The notes under the pieces: model-generated
Database searches by the model: none
What the model was told of the DNA's origin: nothing
Seen by the model: the letters and a program-made list of their open reading frames with translations, nothing else
In this document: positions 42,743-52,281 of the stretch, one piece after another
Layout of the letters: each line of letters begins with the position of its first letter
Numbering within the stretch: position 1 is the first letter of the stretch
From: an uncultured Arthrobacter sp.
GTDB taxonomy: Bacteria > Actinomycetota > Actinomycetes > Actinomycetales > Micrococcaceae
NCBI RefSeq assembly: GCF_947495145.1
Contig: NZ_CANLXP010000004.1
Location: 124,001-188,000, forward strand
DNA: 64,000 nucleotides
Direction of reading: 5' to 3'
Translations under genes and position numbers: made by a program

Positions 42743-42761
42743 TGCGCCCGCTGCGGGCGCA
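42743..42761. terminator. Small GC-rich stem-loop between convergent genes
   Basis: TGCGCCC-GCTGC-GGGCGCA forms a 7-bp stem between the RibD-like gene and ychF. It is the only terminator-like element in this 147-bp gap and is short. Confidence 0.35.
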
Positions 42762-42792
42762 CGACCCAGCGTGCCCCTGAAACGAAACGCGA

Positions 42793-43878
42793 CTACACGT
42801 TGAAGCGGAACTCCACCACGTCACCGTCGGCCATGATGTATTCCTTGCCTTCAATGCGGACCTTGCCGCGCGCTTTGGCTTCCGTCATGGAACCGGCTGA
42901 CACAAGGTCTTCGAAGGAGACAACTTCAGCCTTGATGAAGCCTCGCTGGAAGTCTGAGTGGATGACTCCGGCGGCCTCTGGCGCCGTGGCGCCCTTGCGG
43001 ATGGTCCAGGCACGCGCTTCCTTCGGACCTGCCGTGAGGTACGTCTGCAGGCCCAGCGTATGGAATCCGACGCGGGCGAGCTGATCGAGTCCGGACTCTT
43101 CCTGTCCATTCATCTCCAGCATTTCGCGAGCTTCCTCGGGATCCAGTTCAACGAGATCGGCTTCTAGCTTTGCGTCGAGGAAAATGCAGTCGGCAGGTTC
43201 AACGAGGGCGCGCAACTCGTTCTGGCGCTCGACGCTGCCAAGCACGGCATCGTCAGCATTGAAGACGTAGATGAAGGGCTTGGCCGTGAGCAGGCTCAAC
43301 TCTCGCAGGTGCTCCATCTCGAGCTTGTCGCTCGCCACGGATGAGAAAATGGTGTCCCCCCGCTCGAGGACCGCCTGCGCAGCCTGCATCGCGGAGAGCT
43401 GCGCAGCTTCGCGCTTCTTGATCTTGACTTCCTTCTCGACACGCGGGATCGCCTTTTCCAGCGTCTGCAGGTCGGCCAGGATCAGCTCGGTGTTGATGGT
43501 CTCCATGTCCGAGACCGGATTCACCGCACCGTCGACGTGCACGACGTCGGGATCATCAAAGACCCGCACTACCTGGGCTATGGCTTCTGCTTCCCGGATG
43601 TTCGCCAGGAACTGATTGCCGAGGCCTTCGCCCTCGGAGGCTCCCTTGACGATGCCCGCAATATCGACGAAGGACACAGTCGCTGGCAGCACCCGCTGCG
43701 AACTGAACACTTCGGCCAGCCGATCCAGGCGTGGGTCCGGCAAGCTCACAACCCCGACGTTCGGCTCGATTGTTGCGAACGGATAGTTCGCAGCCAGGAC
43801 TGTATTCCTGGTGAGAGCGTTGAAGAGGGTTGATTTGCCGACGTTGGGCAGTCCGACGATGCCAATAGTAAGAGCCAC
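42793..43878 (-). CDS. ychF: Ribosome-binding ATPase YchF
   Basis: The 361-residue length from GTG 43878 (VALTIGIVGLPNVGKST) is exactly that of YchF; the frame extends upstream but not as YchF. Visible parts are P-loop GLPNVGKST, switch II DIAGIVKGASEGEGLGN, the ATP-specific NADD in place of NKxD near residue 198, a central coiled coil and the C-terminal TGS domain (RKGATAPEAAGVIHSDFQRG). It hydrolyses ATP and binds 70S ribosomes. TAGACT eight bases upstream of the GTG suggests a leaderless mRNA. Confidence 0.95.
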   Translation of the reverse strand: MALTIGIVGLPNVGKSTLFNALTRNTVLAANYPFATIEPNVGVVSLPDPRLDRLAEVFSSQRVLPATVSFVDIAGIVKGASEGEGLGNQFLANIREAEAIAQVVRVFDDPDVVHVDGAVNPVSDMETINTELILADLQTLEKAIPRVEKEVKIKKREAAQLSAMQAAQAVLERGDTIFSSVASDKLEMEHLRELSLLTAKPFIYVFNADDAVLGSVERQNELRALVEPADCIFLDAKLEADLVELDPEEAREMLEMNGQEESGLDQLARVGFHTLGLQTYLTAGPKEARAWTIRKGATAPEAAGVIHSDFQRGFIKAEVVSFEDLVSAGSMTEAKARGKVRIEGKEYIMADGDVVEFRFNV

Positions 43879-43886
43879 GGGAGAAC

Positions 43887-43892
43887 AGTCTA
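43887..43892 (-). promoter_or_regulatory. -10 box TAGACT, ychF
   Basis: TAGACT on the minus strand, eight bases, then GTG 43878. Confidence 0.55.
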
Positions 43893-43975
43893 CCGTCGTG
43901 CACCCACCGTCGGCACGAGCGCCTCTGGGAACCGGCCTTCGCGGGATTGTCAGAGGCACCTGCCATGGTGGAGGC

Positions 43976-45232
43976 ATGGATGGAAACACGCTTCTTCTCG
44001 TAGTTCTCACGGCAGTGTTAGGGCTGATTCTTGGCGGCGGCATCGCCGTTGTGCTCATGCGTCCGGTTCTCGCTGGGCTTCGGAACGACGTGGACGATGC
44101 CGGGACGAGGCTCGGTGCGGCGGTCTCCGCCCGTGCCGCAGCAGAAGCCGAGAACCGGATCCTGCATGTCCAGAACCAACAACTTCTGGAGCAGTCCGGC
44201 CAGGACCAGTCCGTCCTGCGTGCTCTTGCGCCGCTGGCAGACAAGCTCGGCCAGGTCCAGGCGCATGTGGGTCAGTTGGAGCGGGAGCGCGCGCAGCAGT
44301 TCGGTCAGCTTGCGCAGCAACTCCAGGAGGCCCAACTGTCTGATTCCAAGCTGCTGTCGACGACCCACTCACTCGCTTCCGCCCTGCGCAGCACCACAGC
44401 CCGCGGGCAATGGGGAGAAGTGCAGCTGAGGCGGATCGTCGAGGCTGCAGGCATGCTCGCCCGGGTGGACTTCTACGAGCAGGCAACGCTGACAATCGCT
44501 TCCCGGGAAAGCTCAACAAACTCGGTTCGCCCCGACATGGTTATCCAGCTACCGGGGAACAAGCAGATCGTCGTCGATTCGAAGGTTCCTCTGGACGCGT
44601 ACCTTCAGGCCCAGTCTCACTCAGGCGGTGAGGAAGAGGACCGCAGCGGCTTGGAGGAATCACGTCGGAGGGAAATCCTGTCCCAGCATGTCAAGGCCGT
44701 CCGCGCCCACGTTGACGCGCTGGCGCGGAAGAAGTACTGGGAAGGCACGGATAACTCCCCTGACCTGGTCGTTTGTTTCATTCCGCTTGAATCCGTGCTG
44801 TCCAGTGCTCTACAGACGGATCCGGCGTTGCTGGACTACGCCTTTGCGCGCAACGTCGTGCTGGCTTCCCCGGTTTCGCTGCTCGCAATTTTGAAGGGGG
44901 TTGCCTTCAGCTGGCGTCAGGACGTCCTCACGGAGAACGCCAAGGAACTGTACGATCTTTCGCGCGAGTTGTATGACCGGCTCGGCACCATGGGGTCGCA
45001 CATCACCCGGCTCGGCAGTTCGCTTAAGAGCTCAGTGGAGAAGTACAACTCCTTTGTCGGCACTCTGGAGTCACGGGTGCTGCCGACTGCGCGCCGGATT
45101 CATGCGTTCGAGGCTGACGGGAATGAATCGGGGCTGACAACCAAAGCTGTAGAAACCACTCCGCGCCTGCTGAGCGCTCCGGAACTCATAGACACCGAAG
45201 CGGACGGCGAGCCGGTGGAGAGATCAGCGTGA
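43976..45232 (+). CDS. rmuC: RmuC-family DNA recombination protein
   Basis: From ATG 43976 (MDGNTLLLVVLTAVLG), preceded by GGTGGAGG, the protein is 418 residues. An N-terminal membrane helix is followed by a coiled coil rich in Gln/Glu/Ala (residues 35-125) and the RmuC domain (ARGQWGEVQLRRIVEAAGML near 142; QIVVDSKVPLDAYLQA near 200). RmuC proteins limit inversion/recombination events and share a nuclease-like fold. It converges with ispH, ending 20 bp from it. Confidence 0.9.
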   Translation: MDGNTLLLVVLTAVLGLILGGGIAVVLMRPVLAGLRNDVDDAGTRLGAAVSARAAAEAENRILHVQNQQLLEQSGQDQSVLRALAPLADKLGQVQAHVGQLERERAQQFGQLAQQLQEAQLSDSKLLSTTHSLASALRSTTARGQWGEVQLRRIVEAAGMLARVDFYEQATLTIASRESSTNSVRPDMVIQLPGNKQIVVDSKVPLDAYLQAQSHSGGEEEDRSGLEESRRREILSQHVKAVRAHVDALARKKYWEGTDNSPDLVVCFIPLESVLSSALQTDPALLDYAFARNVVLASPVSLLAILKGVAFSWRQDVLTENAKELYDLSRELYDRLGTMGSHITRLGSSLKSSVEKYNSFVGTLESRVLPTARRIHAFEADGNESGLTTKAVETTPRLLSAPELIDTEADGEPVERSA

Positions 45233-45252
45233 AAACGCACACTTCGGAGGCG

Positions 45253-46338
45253 TCAAGACGTTGGGCGCTGACCGCGTCCGCCGAGCCCGCTCGATGGGTC
45301 TCCCATGGCCTTCAGCGCAGCGCGGATCTCCTTCGGCAGCGAAAAGATAATGTCCTCTTCAGCCGTGACCACTTCCTCAACGTCCGCGTAACCGTAGTCG
45401 GCGAGCAGGCGCAGGACGTCCTGCACCAGGTTCTCGGGTACGGAGGCGCCGGAAGTGACACCAACCGTCGAGACCCCTTCGAACCACGACTCATCCACTT
45501 CGTTGGCGAAGTCAACCCGGTGTGAAGCCTTTGCTCCATATTCGAGCGCTACCTCAACCAACCGGACCGAATTCGAGGAGTTTGCTGAACCGACCACAAT
45601 GACGAGATCAGCATCGGGCGCAATCTTTTTGATGGCCGCCTGGCGGTTGGACGTGGCATAACAGATGTCGTCGCTAGGAGGATCCTGCAGTGTCGGAAAA
45701 CGTTGCTTCAGCAGCGCCACTGTTTCCATGGTTTCGTCGACACTGAGCGTAGTTTGCGACAGCCAGATCACCTTGTTCGGGTCACGGACGGTGACGCTGT
45801 CCACGTCCTCAGGACCATTGACGATCTGGATGTGCTCGGGGGCCTCCCCTGCAGTGCCCTCGACCTCCTCGTGCCCATCGTGGCCGATGAGCAGGATGTC
45901 GAAGTCATCCCGCGCGAAGCGCACCGCTTCACGGTGCACCTTGGTAACCAGCGGACACGTTGCGTCGATAGTCCTGAGATTGCGCTCCTCGGCGGAACGA
46001 ATCACCGCCGGCGAGACACCGTGCGCGGAAAAGACTACGAGCGCTCCCTCAGGAACCTCGTCATTCTCTTCAACGAAAATGGCGCCCTTTTCTTCCAGTG
46101 TCGACACCACGTGGAGGTTATGGACGATCTGCTTCCGCACATATACCGGCGGGCCGTAATGTGCCAGCGCTTTTTCAACGGCGATCACAGCGCGATCAAC
46201 TCCCGCGCAGTATCCACGCGGGGCTGCCAGGAGGACCTTGCGCGGCCCTGCGACAGGCGCGGCAGAGTGCACTTGTTCCGGCGAGCGGCGCTTCCGGGGC
46301 ACCGTGGGCATGGGTACCGATACAGCTGTGAGGGACAT
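45253..46338 (-). CDS. ispH: 4-hydroxy-3-methylbut-2-enyl diphosphate reductase
   Basis: The 361-residue protein has the three cluster-ligand Cys in [12 protein letters not shown] (about residue 43), [11 protein letters not shown] (about 128) and [12 protein letters not shown] (about 228), plus TSGASVPE at the substrate site. It is the [4Fe-4S] enzyme for the last MEP-pathway step, giving IPP and DMAPP. A Pro/Arg-rich 30-residue N-terminal extension precedes the core. TAGCAT six bases upstream of the ATG, itself followed by GGAGAT, supports the start. Confidence 0.96.
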   Translation of the reverse strand: MSLTAVSVPMPTVPRKRRSPEQVHSAAPVAGPRKVLLAAPRGYCAGVDRAVIAVEKALAHYGPPVYVRKQIVHNLHVVSTLEEKGAIFVEENDEVPEGALVVFSAHGVSPAVIRSAEERNLRTIDATCPLVTKVHREAVRFARDDFDILLIGHDGHEEVEGTAGEAPEHIQIVNGPEDVDSVTVRDPNKVIWLSQTTLSVDETMETVALLKQRFPTLQDPPSDDICYATSNRQAAIKKIAPDADLVIVVGSANSSNSVRLVEVALEYGAKASHRVDFANEVDESWFEGVSTVGVTSGASVPENLVQDVLRLLADYGYADVEEVVTAEEDIIFSLPKEIRAALKAMGDPSSGLGGRGQRPTS

Positions 46339-46344
46339 ATCTCC

Positions 46345-46350
46345 ATGCTA
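46345..46350 (-). promoter_or_regulatory. -10 box TAGCAT, ispH
   Basis: TAGCAT on the minus strand, then GGAGAT and ATG 46338. GGAG is close to the ATG, so a very short led transcript is also possible. Confidence 0.5.
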
Positions 46351-46435
46351 ACGGCCCATCCCGGCTGGCCTGCCGGGAGTAGGTGCCTGTCCGCTCAGAG
46401 CCGAGCGACCCCGGTGAACAAGGCGAACGGCGCCG

Positions 46436-47278
46436 CTAGCGTCGGGATCCGCTGAGCAACCTACCCGCGATGCCGGCGACCAGGAGGAGAATCCCGGCCG
46501 CCAATGCCGCGAGACACCATTCCTGGAAGTCGCTTGCTGCACGCTCGGCGAGCGCATCTTTGAAGACATCCGCAACAGCATTCCCATCAGCGACGTGGTC
46601 TACAAGATCCGGAGCGACGCTGGCACCGAGCCACAGCGCGGCGCCGCCGATCAGTATCCCGAGACCAAGGAGAGCGAGCGTGGTACTGCGACGGCGTGCG
46701 AGCAAAAGCGCAAGAACCGCTCCCACGCCGGCAGCGATGGTCAACGCAGGCCACAGGTTTGCCGCCGCCTGTACCCGCTCCACGACGGCTTGCTGGTTTG
46801 CGTCCCCGACGTTGACGAGAGTTTGTCCGGGGGCGGGAACGTCAACCCCGAGCTGGCCCCCGATTTCGTTCGTAATCAGCCTCACGAGAGGGGCGATATC
46901 CAACGTGAACGCAGCAGCTGCGCTGGTTTCACCTGCCTGCGGCTCCTGGTCGGAGAAAGTCAGGGCGTGCGAGCGGCGAAGCGTCTCCTGCCAAGCCGAA
47001 TCGAAGTTCGGTAGCTGCGTTATGCCTTGCGTGACTTCCCGTACCACTGGTTCAAGAACCCCCGCGACCCCGGCAGGCACTTCCACGCCGGCCGCAGCTT
47101 CCTCGGACAGAGCGTCGGCGAGCGTACCCGTGAAGCCGGCGTCGCTGGCCAGCGGCGAGGCGAGCTCGACAAACCCGTCTTCAGCCACCACGTGGGAAGC
47201 GAGCCAGGCGCTCGGCAGTGCCACGAGACCGAGGACCAGGGCGAACAGGACAAAGAAGGCCGATCCAGCGGTTCTCAT
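46436..47278 (-). CDS. Membrane protein of unknown function
   Basis: The 280-residue protein has an N-terminal membrane helix (residues 5-28), a roughly 150-residue outer region with a VNVGDANQQAVVERVQAAAN segment, and three C-terminal helices (about 175-193, 197-217 and 255-275) separated by a short helical loop (DHVADGNAVADVFKDALAER). I do not recognise the family. A TAGGAT -10 box about 26 bases upstream of the ATG may drive it. It sits between ispH and xseA, where mycobacteria also have an uncharacterised gene, by recollection. Confidence 0.65.
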   Translation of the reverse strand: MRTAGSAFFVLFALVLGLVALPSAWLASHVVAEDGFVELASPLASDAGFTGTLADALSEEAAAGVEVPAGVAGVLEPVVREVTQGITQLPNFDSAWQETLRRSHALTFSDQEPQAGETSAAAAFTLDIAPLVRLITNEIGGQLGVDVPAPGQTLVNVGDANQQAVVERVQAAANLWPALTIAAGVGAVLALLLARRRSTTLALLGLGILIGGAALWLGASVAPDLVDHVADGNAVADVFKDALAERAASDFQEWCLAALAAGILLLVAGIAGRLLSGSRR

Positions 47279-47373
47279 CAGCTCTCGTTCCGTTGATTGA
47301 CGATCCTACGATTATGCCTGCGTCCGCGGTCATGCCTGCGGCCACCTTCCCCGTGCACGGTCCGGGTTCTCTT

Positions 47374-47439
47374 CCTGCACATGGGCGCTTCCGGTCCTGC
47401 ACATAGGCACTTCCGGTCCTGCACATAGGCACTTCCGGT
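47374..47439. repeat. 22-bp tandem repeat, three copies
   Basis: CCTGCACATAGGCACTTCCGGT occurs in three adjacent 22-bp units (47374-47395, 47396-47417, 47418-47439). The last two are identical and the first differs at two positions. They lie in the 260-bp gap between divergent genes, 100 bp before xseA. GGCAC-TTCCG-GTGCC at the end of unit three can form a small hairpin. Confidence 0.9.
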
Positions 47440-47538
47440 GCCGTGGATGTCGGGGGCACCTGATAAACATTAACCAGAAGAACGCGGAAAATAGCCTGGA
47501 CAGGCAATGCACTGTTTATTGGGAGGATGCGGTAATTG

Positions 47539-48867
47539 ATGAACCACGACGGCGCGCCGTTGGGCACCGTGGTCGCAGCTGACCCGCCAGCTGCAACAGA
47601 TCCCTCCACTCTCCCGGAAACTGCAGCCGACACATCAGCGGAACGCCCTTGGCCACTGCATGTGCTTTCCGAGAAGTTGAAGGCCCACATCGAGCGTGCC
47701 CCTGCCGCCTGGGTTGAAGGGCAGGTCATTGAGCTCAACAAACGGGGAACAATGTGCTTCGTCACCCTTCGCGATGTGGATGCCGAAATATCCCTCTCCC
47801 TGACCGTCTGGGGCACTGTGATGGATCGGCTGACCGTGCCTCTGGAACGCGGATCCCGCGTTGTGGCCCGTCTCAAGGCGGACTTCTGGGTCAAGACCGG
47901 GCGGCTGTCCATGCAGGCCTGGGATATCCGTCCGGTCGGCCTTGGCGATCTGCTCGCCCGGATCGAGCGTCTTCGCCAGGCCCTGTCAGCTGAAGGGCTC
48001 TTCGCAGCACATCGAAAGCGTCCCCTCCCAGCGCTGCCGCATCGAATTGGGCTCATTACGGGACGTGATTCGGATGCTGAAAAGGACGTTCTGAAGAACG
48101 CCCGCCTGCGCTGGCCTGCGGTGGAGTTTGAAATACGAGAAGTCGCCGTGCAGGGTGTCAATGCCGTCTCGCAGATTCGTTCTGCGCTGTCGGAACTTGA
48201 CCGGATGCCGGAGGTGGATGTCATCATCATCGCCCGCGGCGGGGGGTCCCTGGAGGATCTTCTTGCCTTCAGCAGCGAGGAACTCGTACGCGCCGTGTCT
48301 GCTGCCAGTACCCCCATCGTCAGCGCAATCGGTCACGAGGCTGACCACCCGCTGCTCGACGATGTGGCCGACCTCCGGGCCTCCACACCCACGGACGCTG
48401 CAAAGCGCGTTGTCCCCGACGTCACCGAGGAACAACAGCGCATCCGACAGGCGCGCGCACAGCTCTCCCGTTTCGTTGACCAGCTGATGTCGAGAGAAAC
48501 TGAGCGGCTGGTACATCTGCGTTCCCGCCCGGTCCTCGCCCAACCCGCCGGCATGGTAACCGTCCGGCATGACGACCTTGTGCGGCTCCGCAACCGGAGC
48601 ACCATGGCAATCGAAAGCGCACTGGCCCGAGAAACAGACCGGGTGTCCCACCTACGGGCACATGTGAGGTCACTCTCGCCCCAGAACACCCTGGACCGCG
48701 GATACGCGGTGGTACAGAACGAGCTGGGTGAAGTAGTGAGGACCCCCGACCAGGCGCCGCCGAATTCCCGGCTCGCCATCCGGGTTGCCGACGGAAAAAT
48801 CAGCGCCCGCACCGAAACTCCTGCTGAGCCCCCCATCGATTCCCCCACCAGTAAGGACCAGAAATGA
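47539..48867 (+). CDS. xseA: Exodeoxyribonuclease VII large subunit
   Basis: The 442-residue protein starts at ATG 47539 (a TTG just before it is in frame); GGGAGG lies 12 bases upstream. It has an N-terminal OB-fold (residues 30-125, AAWVEGQVIELNKRGTMCFV), the catalytic domain with GLITGRDSDAEKDVLKNARL near 172 and DVIIIARGGGSLEDL near 230, and a coiled-coil C-terminus (310-400) that binds XseB. The enzyme degrades single-stranded DNA from both ends. xseB overlaps it by 4 bp. Confidence 0.96.
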   Translation: MNHDGAPLGTVVAADPPAATDPSTLPETAADTSAERPWPLHVLSEKLKAHIERAPAAWVEGQVIELNKRGTMCFVTLRDVDAEISLSLTVWGTVMDRLTVPLERGSRVVARLKADFWVKTGRLSMQAWDIRPVGLGDLLARIERLRQALSAEGLFAAHRKRPLPALPHRIGLITGRDSDAEKDVLKNARLRWPAVEFEIREVAVQGVNAVSQIRSALSELDRMPEVDVIIIARGGGSLEDLLAFSSEELVRAVSAASTPIVSAIGHEADHPLLDDVADLRASTPTDAAKRVVPDVTEEQQRIRQARAQLSRFVDQLMSRETERLVHLRSRPVLAQPAGMVTVRHDDLVRLRNRSTMAIESALARETDRVSHLRAHVRSLSPQNTLDRGYAVVQNELGEVVRTPDQAPPNSRLAIRVADGKISARTETPAEPPIDSPTSKDQK

Positions 48868-49118
48868 CCGAGAATGCCGCCAGGGCCACAGCAGCATCCA
48901 CCGATGTGTCGGCACTGAGCTACGAAGACGCGCGCGAGCAGTTGGTGAAGGTGGTCAGCCAGCTCGAGGCGGGCGGTGTGAGCCTTGAGCAGTCACTAGC
49001 GTTATGGGAACGCGGTGAAGCCCTCGCCGACCACTGCGAACAATGGCTGGAGGGTGCGCGCAAACGCCTCGCAGCTGCGCGGGAGACGGCCGATCCCGAG
49101 AACGCAGCGCAGGGCTGA
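48864..49118 (+). CDS. xseB: Exodeoxyribonuclease VII small subunit
   Basis: The 84-residue protein has the XseB helical pair with LSYEDAREQLVKVVSQLEAG and SLEQSLALWERGEALADHCE, and the start ATGA overlaps the xseA stop. Several copies wrap one XseA and shield its activity. A 17-residue N-terminal extension is poorly ordered. Confidence 0.96.
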   Translation: MTENAARATAASTDVSALSYEDAREQLVKVVSQLEAGGVSLEQSLALWERGEALADHCEQWLEGARKRLAAARETADPENAAQG

Positions 49119-49121
49119 GTC

Positions 49122-49976
49122 TCAGGTTTCGGCCAGCTTCGCCTTCTCAGCGGCGACGTCAAAGGTGGCTTTAGGCCAACTGAGCTGCATCCCGGCCAGT
49201 GCATCGGTCAGCAATTGCTGGACAGCAATCCGGGCATACCACTTGCGGTCTGCGGGGAGGACAAACCAGGGGGCGTCAGCAGTACTCGTTCGTTCGATAG
49301 CGATCTGGTAGGCGTGCTGGTATTCCTCCCAGAGTGCGCGCTCGGCCAAGTCTCCCGGGTTGTACTTCCAGTGCTTGTCTCTGCGTTCCAGCCGCTCACC
49401 CAAACGCTTTTTCTGCTCCTCTTTACCCAGGTGCAGCATCACCTTGATGATGCGGGTTCCCGATTCCACCAGGCCGGCCTCAAACTCCCGGATTTCCGCG
49501 TACCGATTGTCGAGGACGTCCGGCTCCGCAAGCTTGTGCACCCGGTGAATGAGCACGTCCTCGTAGTGCGACCGGTCGAACACGCCGATGATCCCCGGCC
49601 CTGGAAGTTCCCTGCGGACGCGCCAGAGGAAGTGATGCTTTTTCTCTGCCGCGGTGGGCGCCTTGAAGGCATGATGCCGAACCCCCTGTGGATCCACAGC
49701 TCCGACGACGTGCCGCACAATTCCGCCCTTGCCGGCGGTATCCATGGCCTGCAGGATCAACAGCACGGAGATATCGCTGCCGAACCGGCTCTCAGCGAAT
49801 AACTTCTCCTGAAGTTCAGACAACCCCTCCTTGCCAGCTTCGAGCCGCGCCTTCCCTGCCTGCTTTCCGCCGCTGAAACCCGGAGTAGAGGCGGTATCGA
49901 TCCGGGCCAGATCAAGGTCCGGCTCAGCGAGCAGCGACTGGGTGGGAGAAACGTTGAAGTCAGGAACACGGTGCAT
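49122..49976 (-). CDS. Polyphosphate kinase 2 family protein
   Basis: The 284-residue protein has the PPK2 core: Walker A-like LQAMDTAGKGGIVRHVVGAV near residue 75, Walker B-like GVFDRSHYEDVLIHRVH near 133, and the lid/GERLERRDKHWKYNPGDLAE region near 210. It transfers phosphate between polyphosphate and a nucleotide; AMP or ADP preference cannot be read by eye. GGGAGG precedes the ATG. It converges with xseB, ending 3 bp from it. Confidence 0.9.
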   Translation of the reverse strand: MHRVPDFNVSPTQSLLAEPDLDLARIDTASTPGFSGGKQAGKARLEAGKEGLSELQEKLFAESRFGSDISVLLILQAMDTAGKGGIVRHVVGAVDPQGVRHHAFKAPTAAEKKHHFLWRVRRELPGPGIIGVFDRSHYEDVLIHRVHKLAEPDVLDNRYAEIREFEAGLVESGTRIIKVMLHLGKEEQKKRLGERLERRDKHWKYNPGDLAERALWEEYQHAYQIAIERTSTADAPWFVLPADRKWYARIAVQQLLTDALAGMQLSWPKATFDVAAEKAKLAET

Positions 49977-50012
49977 GGAACCTCCCTCGTTGAGGCGCCG
50001 CTGTGGCGCAGC

Positions 50013-51230
50013 TCAGGGCTTGTAGGTGCTAAGGAATTCTGCGAGGCGTCCTATCGCGTCTTCGATGTCTTCCACGTTGGGCAGTGTGACCATGCGGAAG
50101 TGATCCGGGTTGATCCAGTTGAATGCCGTACCGTGCGAAATAAGGATCTTCTGCTGTTTGAGCAGGTCAAGCGCAAACTGCTCGTCACTCTTGATCGGAT
50201 ACACCTCGGGATCAAGCTTCGGGAACAGATACAGCGCACCCTGCGCCAGTTCGCAGGAAACGCCCGGGATGGCGTTGAGCAGCTCATATGCCTTGTCCCG
50301 CTGCTGGCGAAGACGACCACCGGGCAGAATGAGGTCGTTGATGCTCTGATAGCCGCCGAGGGCGGTCTGGATGGCATGCTGCGCCGGAACGTTGGCACAC
50401 AGCCGCATGTTGGCGAGCAGGTTGATGCCCTCAATGTAGTCAGCAGCTCGGTGCTTCGGGCCGGAGATAGCCATCCAGCCGCTCCGGAAACCAGCGATGC
50501 GGTATGCCTTCGACAGGCCGCTGAAAGTCAGGCAGAGGACATCCTCACCGGTGACTGAGGCAGCGTTCACGTGTACGGCGTCGTCGTACAGGATCTTCTC
50601 GTAGATTTCGTCCGCGAAAATGATGAGGTCATGGCGGCGCGCAAGATCCACGATCTGTTGGATCACGGAGCGGGGGTAGACGGCGCCCGTGGGATTGTTT
50701 GGGTTGATCAGCACGATCCCGCGCGTCTGCGGGGTGATCTTCGACTCGAGGTCCTCGACATCCGGCCACCAGGATTTACTCTCGTCGCACAGGTAGTGGA
50801 CAGCCGTTCCGCCCGCCAGGCTGACCGAAGCGGTCCACAGCGGATAATCCGGAGTGGGCACCAGCACTTCTTCACCGTTGTTCAGCAGGGCCTGCAGAGA
50901 AAGCGTGATGAGCTCACTGACACCGTTGCCGAGGTAGACGTCGTCGACGTCGATGTTCTGGATGCCCCTGCCCTGGTAGTACTGGACCACTGCCGTTCGG
51001 GCCGAGAAGATGCCGCGTGAATCGCTGTAACCCTGCGCGGTCGGTAGGTTCCGGATCATGTCGACGAGGATCGCATCGGGCGCCTCAAAGCCGAAGGGCG
51101 CTGGATTGCCGATGTTCAGCTTGAGGATCCGGTGGCCTTCCGCCTCCATGATCTTGGCGTGCTCAAGCAGCGGCCCCCTGATGTCGTAGAGGACGTTGTG
51201 CAGCTTGTTGGATTGCTTGAATTCGGCCAT
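50013..51230 (-). CDS. alaA: Alanine aminotransferase-type PLP enzyme
   Basis: The 405-residue class I aminotransferase starts at ATG 51230 (MAEFKQSNKLHNVLYDIRGP), the opening typical of AlaA/AlaT. The PLP lysine is in FSGLSKAYRIAGFRSGW near residue 240, cofactor contacts in NPNNPTGAVYPRSV near 174 and DEIYEKILYD near 207. It interconverts pyruvate and alanine using glutamate. CATTCT six bases upstream of the ATG is a weak leaderless -10 candidate. Confidence 0.9.
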   Translation of the reverse strand: MAEFKQSNKLHNVLYDIRGPLLEHAKIMEAEGHRILKLNIGNPAPFGFEAPDAILVDMIRNLPTAQGYSDSRGIFSARTAVVQYYQGRGIQNIDVDDVYLGNGVSELITLSLQALLNNGEEVLVPTPDYPLWTASVSLAGGTAVHYLCDESKSWWPDVEDLESKITPQTRGIVLINPNNPTGAVYPRSVIQQIVDLARRHDLIIFADEIYEKILYDDAVHVNAASVTGEDVLCLTFSGLSKAYRIAGFRSGWMAISGPKHRAADYIEGINLLANMRLCANVPAQHAIQTALGGYQSINDLILPGGRLRQQRDKAYELLNAIPGVSCELAQGALYLFPKLDPEVYPIKSDEQFALDLLKQQKILISHGTAFNWINPDHFRMVTLPNVEDIEDAIGRLAEFLSTYKP

Positions 51231-51309
51231 TAACAAAGAATGCCATAGCCCGGGCCCACCCCCTCGCATTGTGATCAAGGGAACTGGGCAGGCCCGGGGC
51301 GAGGTGGAG

Positions 51310-52281
51310 TTACTCGCCGGCGAGACCGTTCTCGGCGAGCCAGTCTGCCGCGGCGTCTGCTGGGTTGCGCTTGTCGTCGCCGCTCACTTCGCGGTTGAGG
51401 TCGATGAGGTCTTCCGTGGTGAGCATGCTGGAGACTTCATTGAGAACCGATTGTGCCTCTTCGCCGACTGTGTCCAGGTTCACCAGCGGCAATACCTGCT
51501 GGGCGATGAAGTTGTTGGCCGGGTCCTCGAGCACAACCAGGTCATTGTCGGCAATGGACGGGGTGGTGGTGTAGATGTCAGCGACTTGGATGGTGTCGTT
51601 CAGCAGCGCTTCCAGCGTCACTGCACCGCCGCCGTCGTTAATAGCTTCGAAGGACTCCGGGACACAGCCGTAGTTTTCCTCCAGGCCGGGCAGTCCGTAG
51701 GCGCGCTCGGAGAACGTGCTCGGCGCACCGATGACCAGTTCGTCACACACCTCGGCCATGTCCTCGATCGAGGTCAGCCCGTACTCCTCAGCCGTAGCAG
51801 CCGTGACCACCATGGCGTCCTTGTTCTCCGCTTCGGCTGGTTCAAGGACGCCAAGGTTCATATCCGGCGTCTCAGCTTCCAGGGCCTCAGGAAGCGCCGT
51901 CATGATGTCCTCCGCGGATTCGGCGGTTGCCTCGGCATCCAGGAAGAGCAGCAGGTTACCGCTGTAGTCGGGGATGATGTCGACTGAGCCATCGACGAGC
52001 GCCTGATAGTAGATCTCGCGCGACCCGATGTTGAGCTGGGTGTCAGCCTCAATACCCGCAGCGTTGAGCGCGCCGGCATAAATTTCGGCGATGATCTGGC
52101 TCTCCGGGAAGTCGGCGGAGCCAACAGTCAGCGGCCCGCTGCTGCCCTCCGCGCCTTCGCTCTCCGTTCCACCCTGCGGATCCGAATTCACTCCGCAGGC
52201 CGTCATGGCGAGCGCCGCGGCCAACCCAGCGGTCAGGCCGAGCAGGCTGCGGCGCACGCCGCGCGTGGTTGTTCTGATCAT
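51310..52281 (-). CDS. Osmoprotectant ABC transporter substrate-binding lipoprotein
   Basis: The 323-residue protein starts at ATG 52281 after AAGGAGG. Its signal peptide ends in TACG with the lipidated Cys at residue 29. The mature part is an OpuC/OsmF-type betaine/choline-binding fold (SADFPESQIIAEIYAGALNA; VDGSVDIIPDYSGNLLLFL). It overlaps the permease gene by 4 bp and is the last gene of the operon. The exact osmolyte is not visible. Confidence 0.9.
   Translation of the reverse strand: MIRTTTRGVRRSLLGLTAGLAAALAMTACGVNSDPQGGTESEGAEGSSGPLTVGSADFPESQIIAEIYAGALNAAGIEADTQLNIGSREIYYQALVDGSVDIIPDYSGNLLLFLDAEATAESAEDIMTALPEALEAETPDMNLGVLEPAEAENKDAMVVTAATAEEYGLTSIEDMAEVCDELVIGAPSTFSERAYGLPGLEENYGCVPESFEAINDGGGAVTLEALLNDTIQVADIYTTTPSIADNDLVVLEDPANNFIAQQVLPLVNLDTVGEEAQSVLNEVSSMLTTEDLIDLNREVSGDDKRNPADAAADWLAENGLAGE

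Noticed and set aside
43879-44244. N-terminal extension of ychF to 483 residues
   Set aside because: YchF is 361-363 residues, and GTG 43878 has a -10 box and begins directly with the conserved GLPNVGKST region. The extension is antisense to rmuC.
47374-47439. CRISPR array
   Set aside because: The 22-bp units are directly adjacent without spacers, so this is a tandem repeat.
51249-51298. CCCGGGCC...GGCCCGGG as terminator of the osmoprotectant operon
   Set aside because: The 8-bp arms are 34 bases apart and part of the loop can pair elsewhere; too weak to call, and the region is also the upstream part of alaA.
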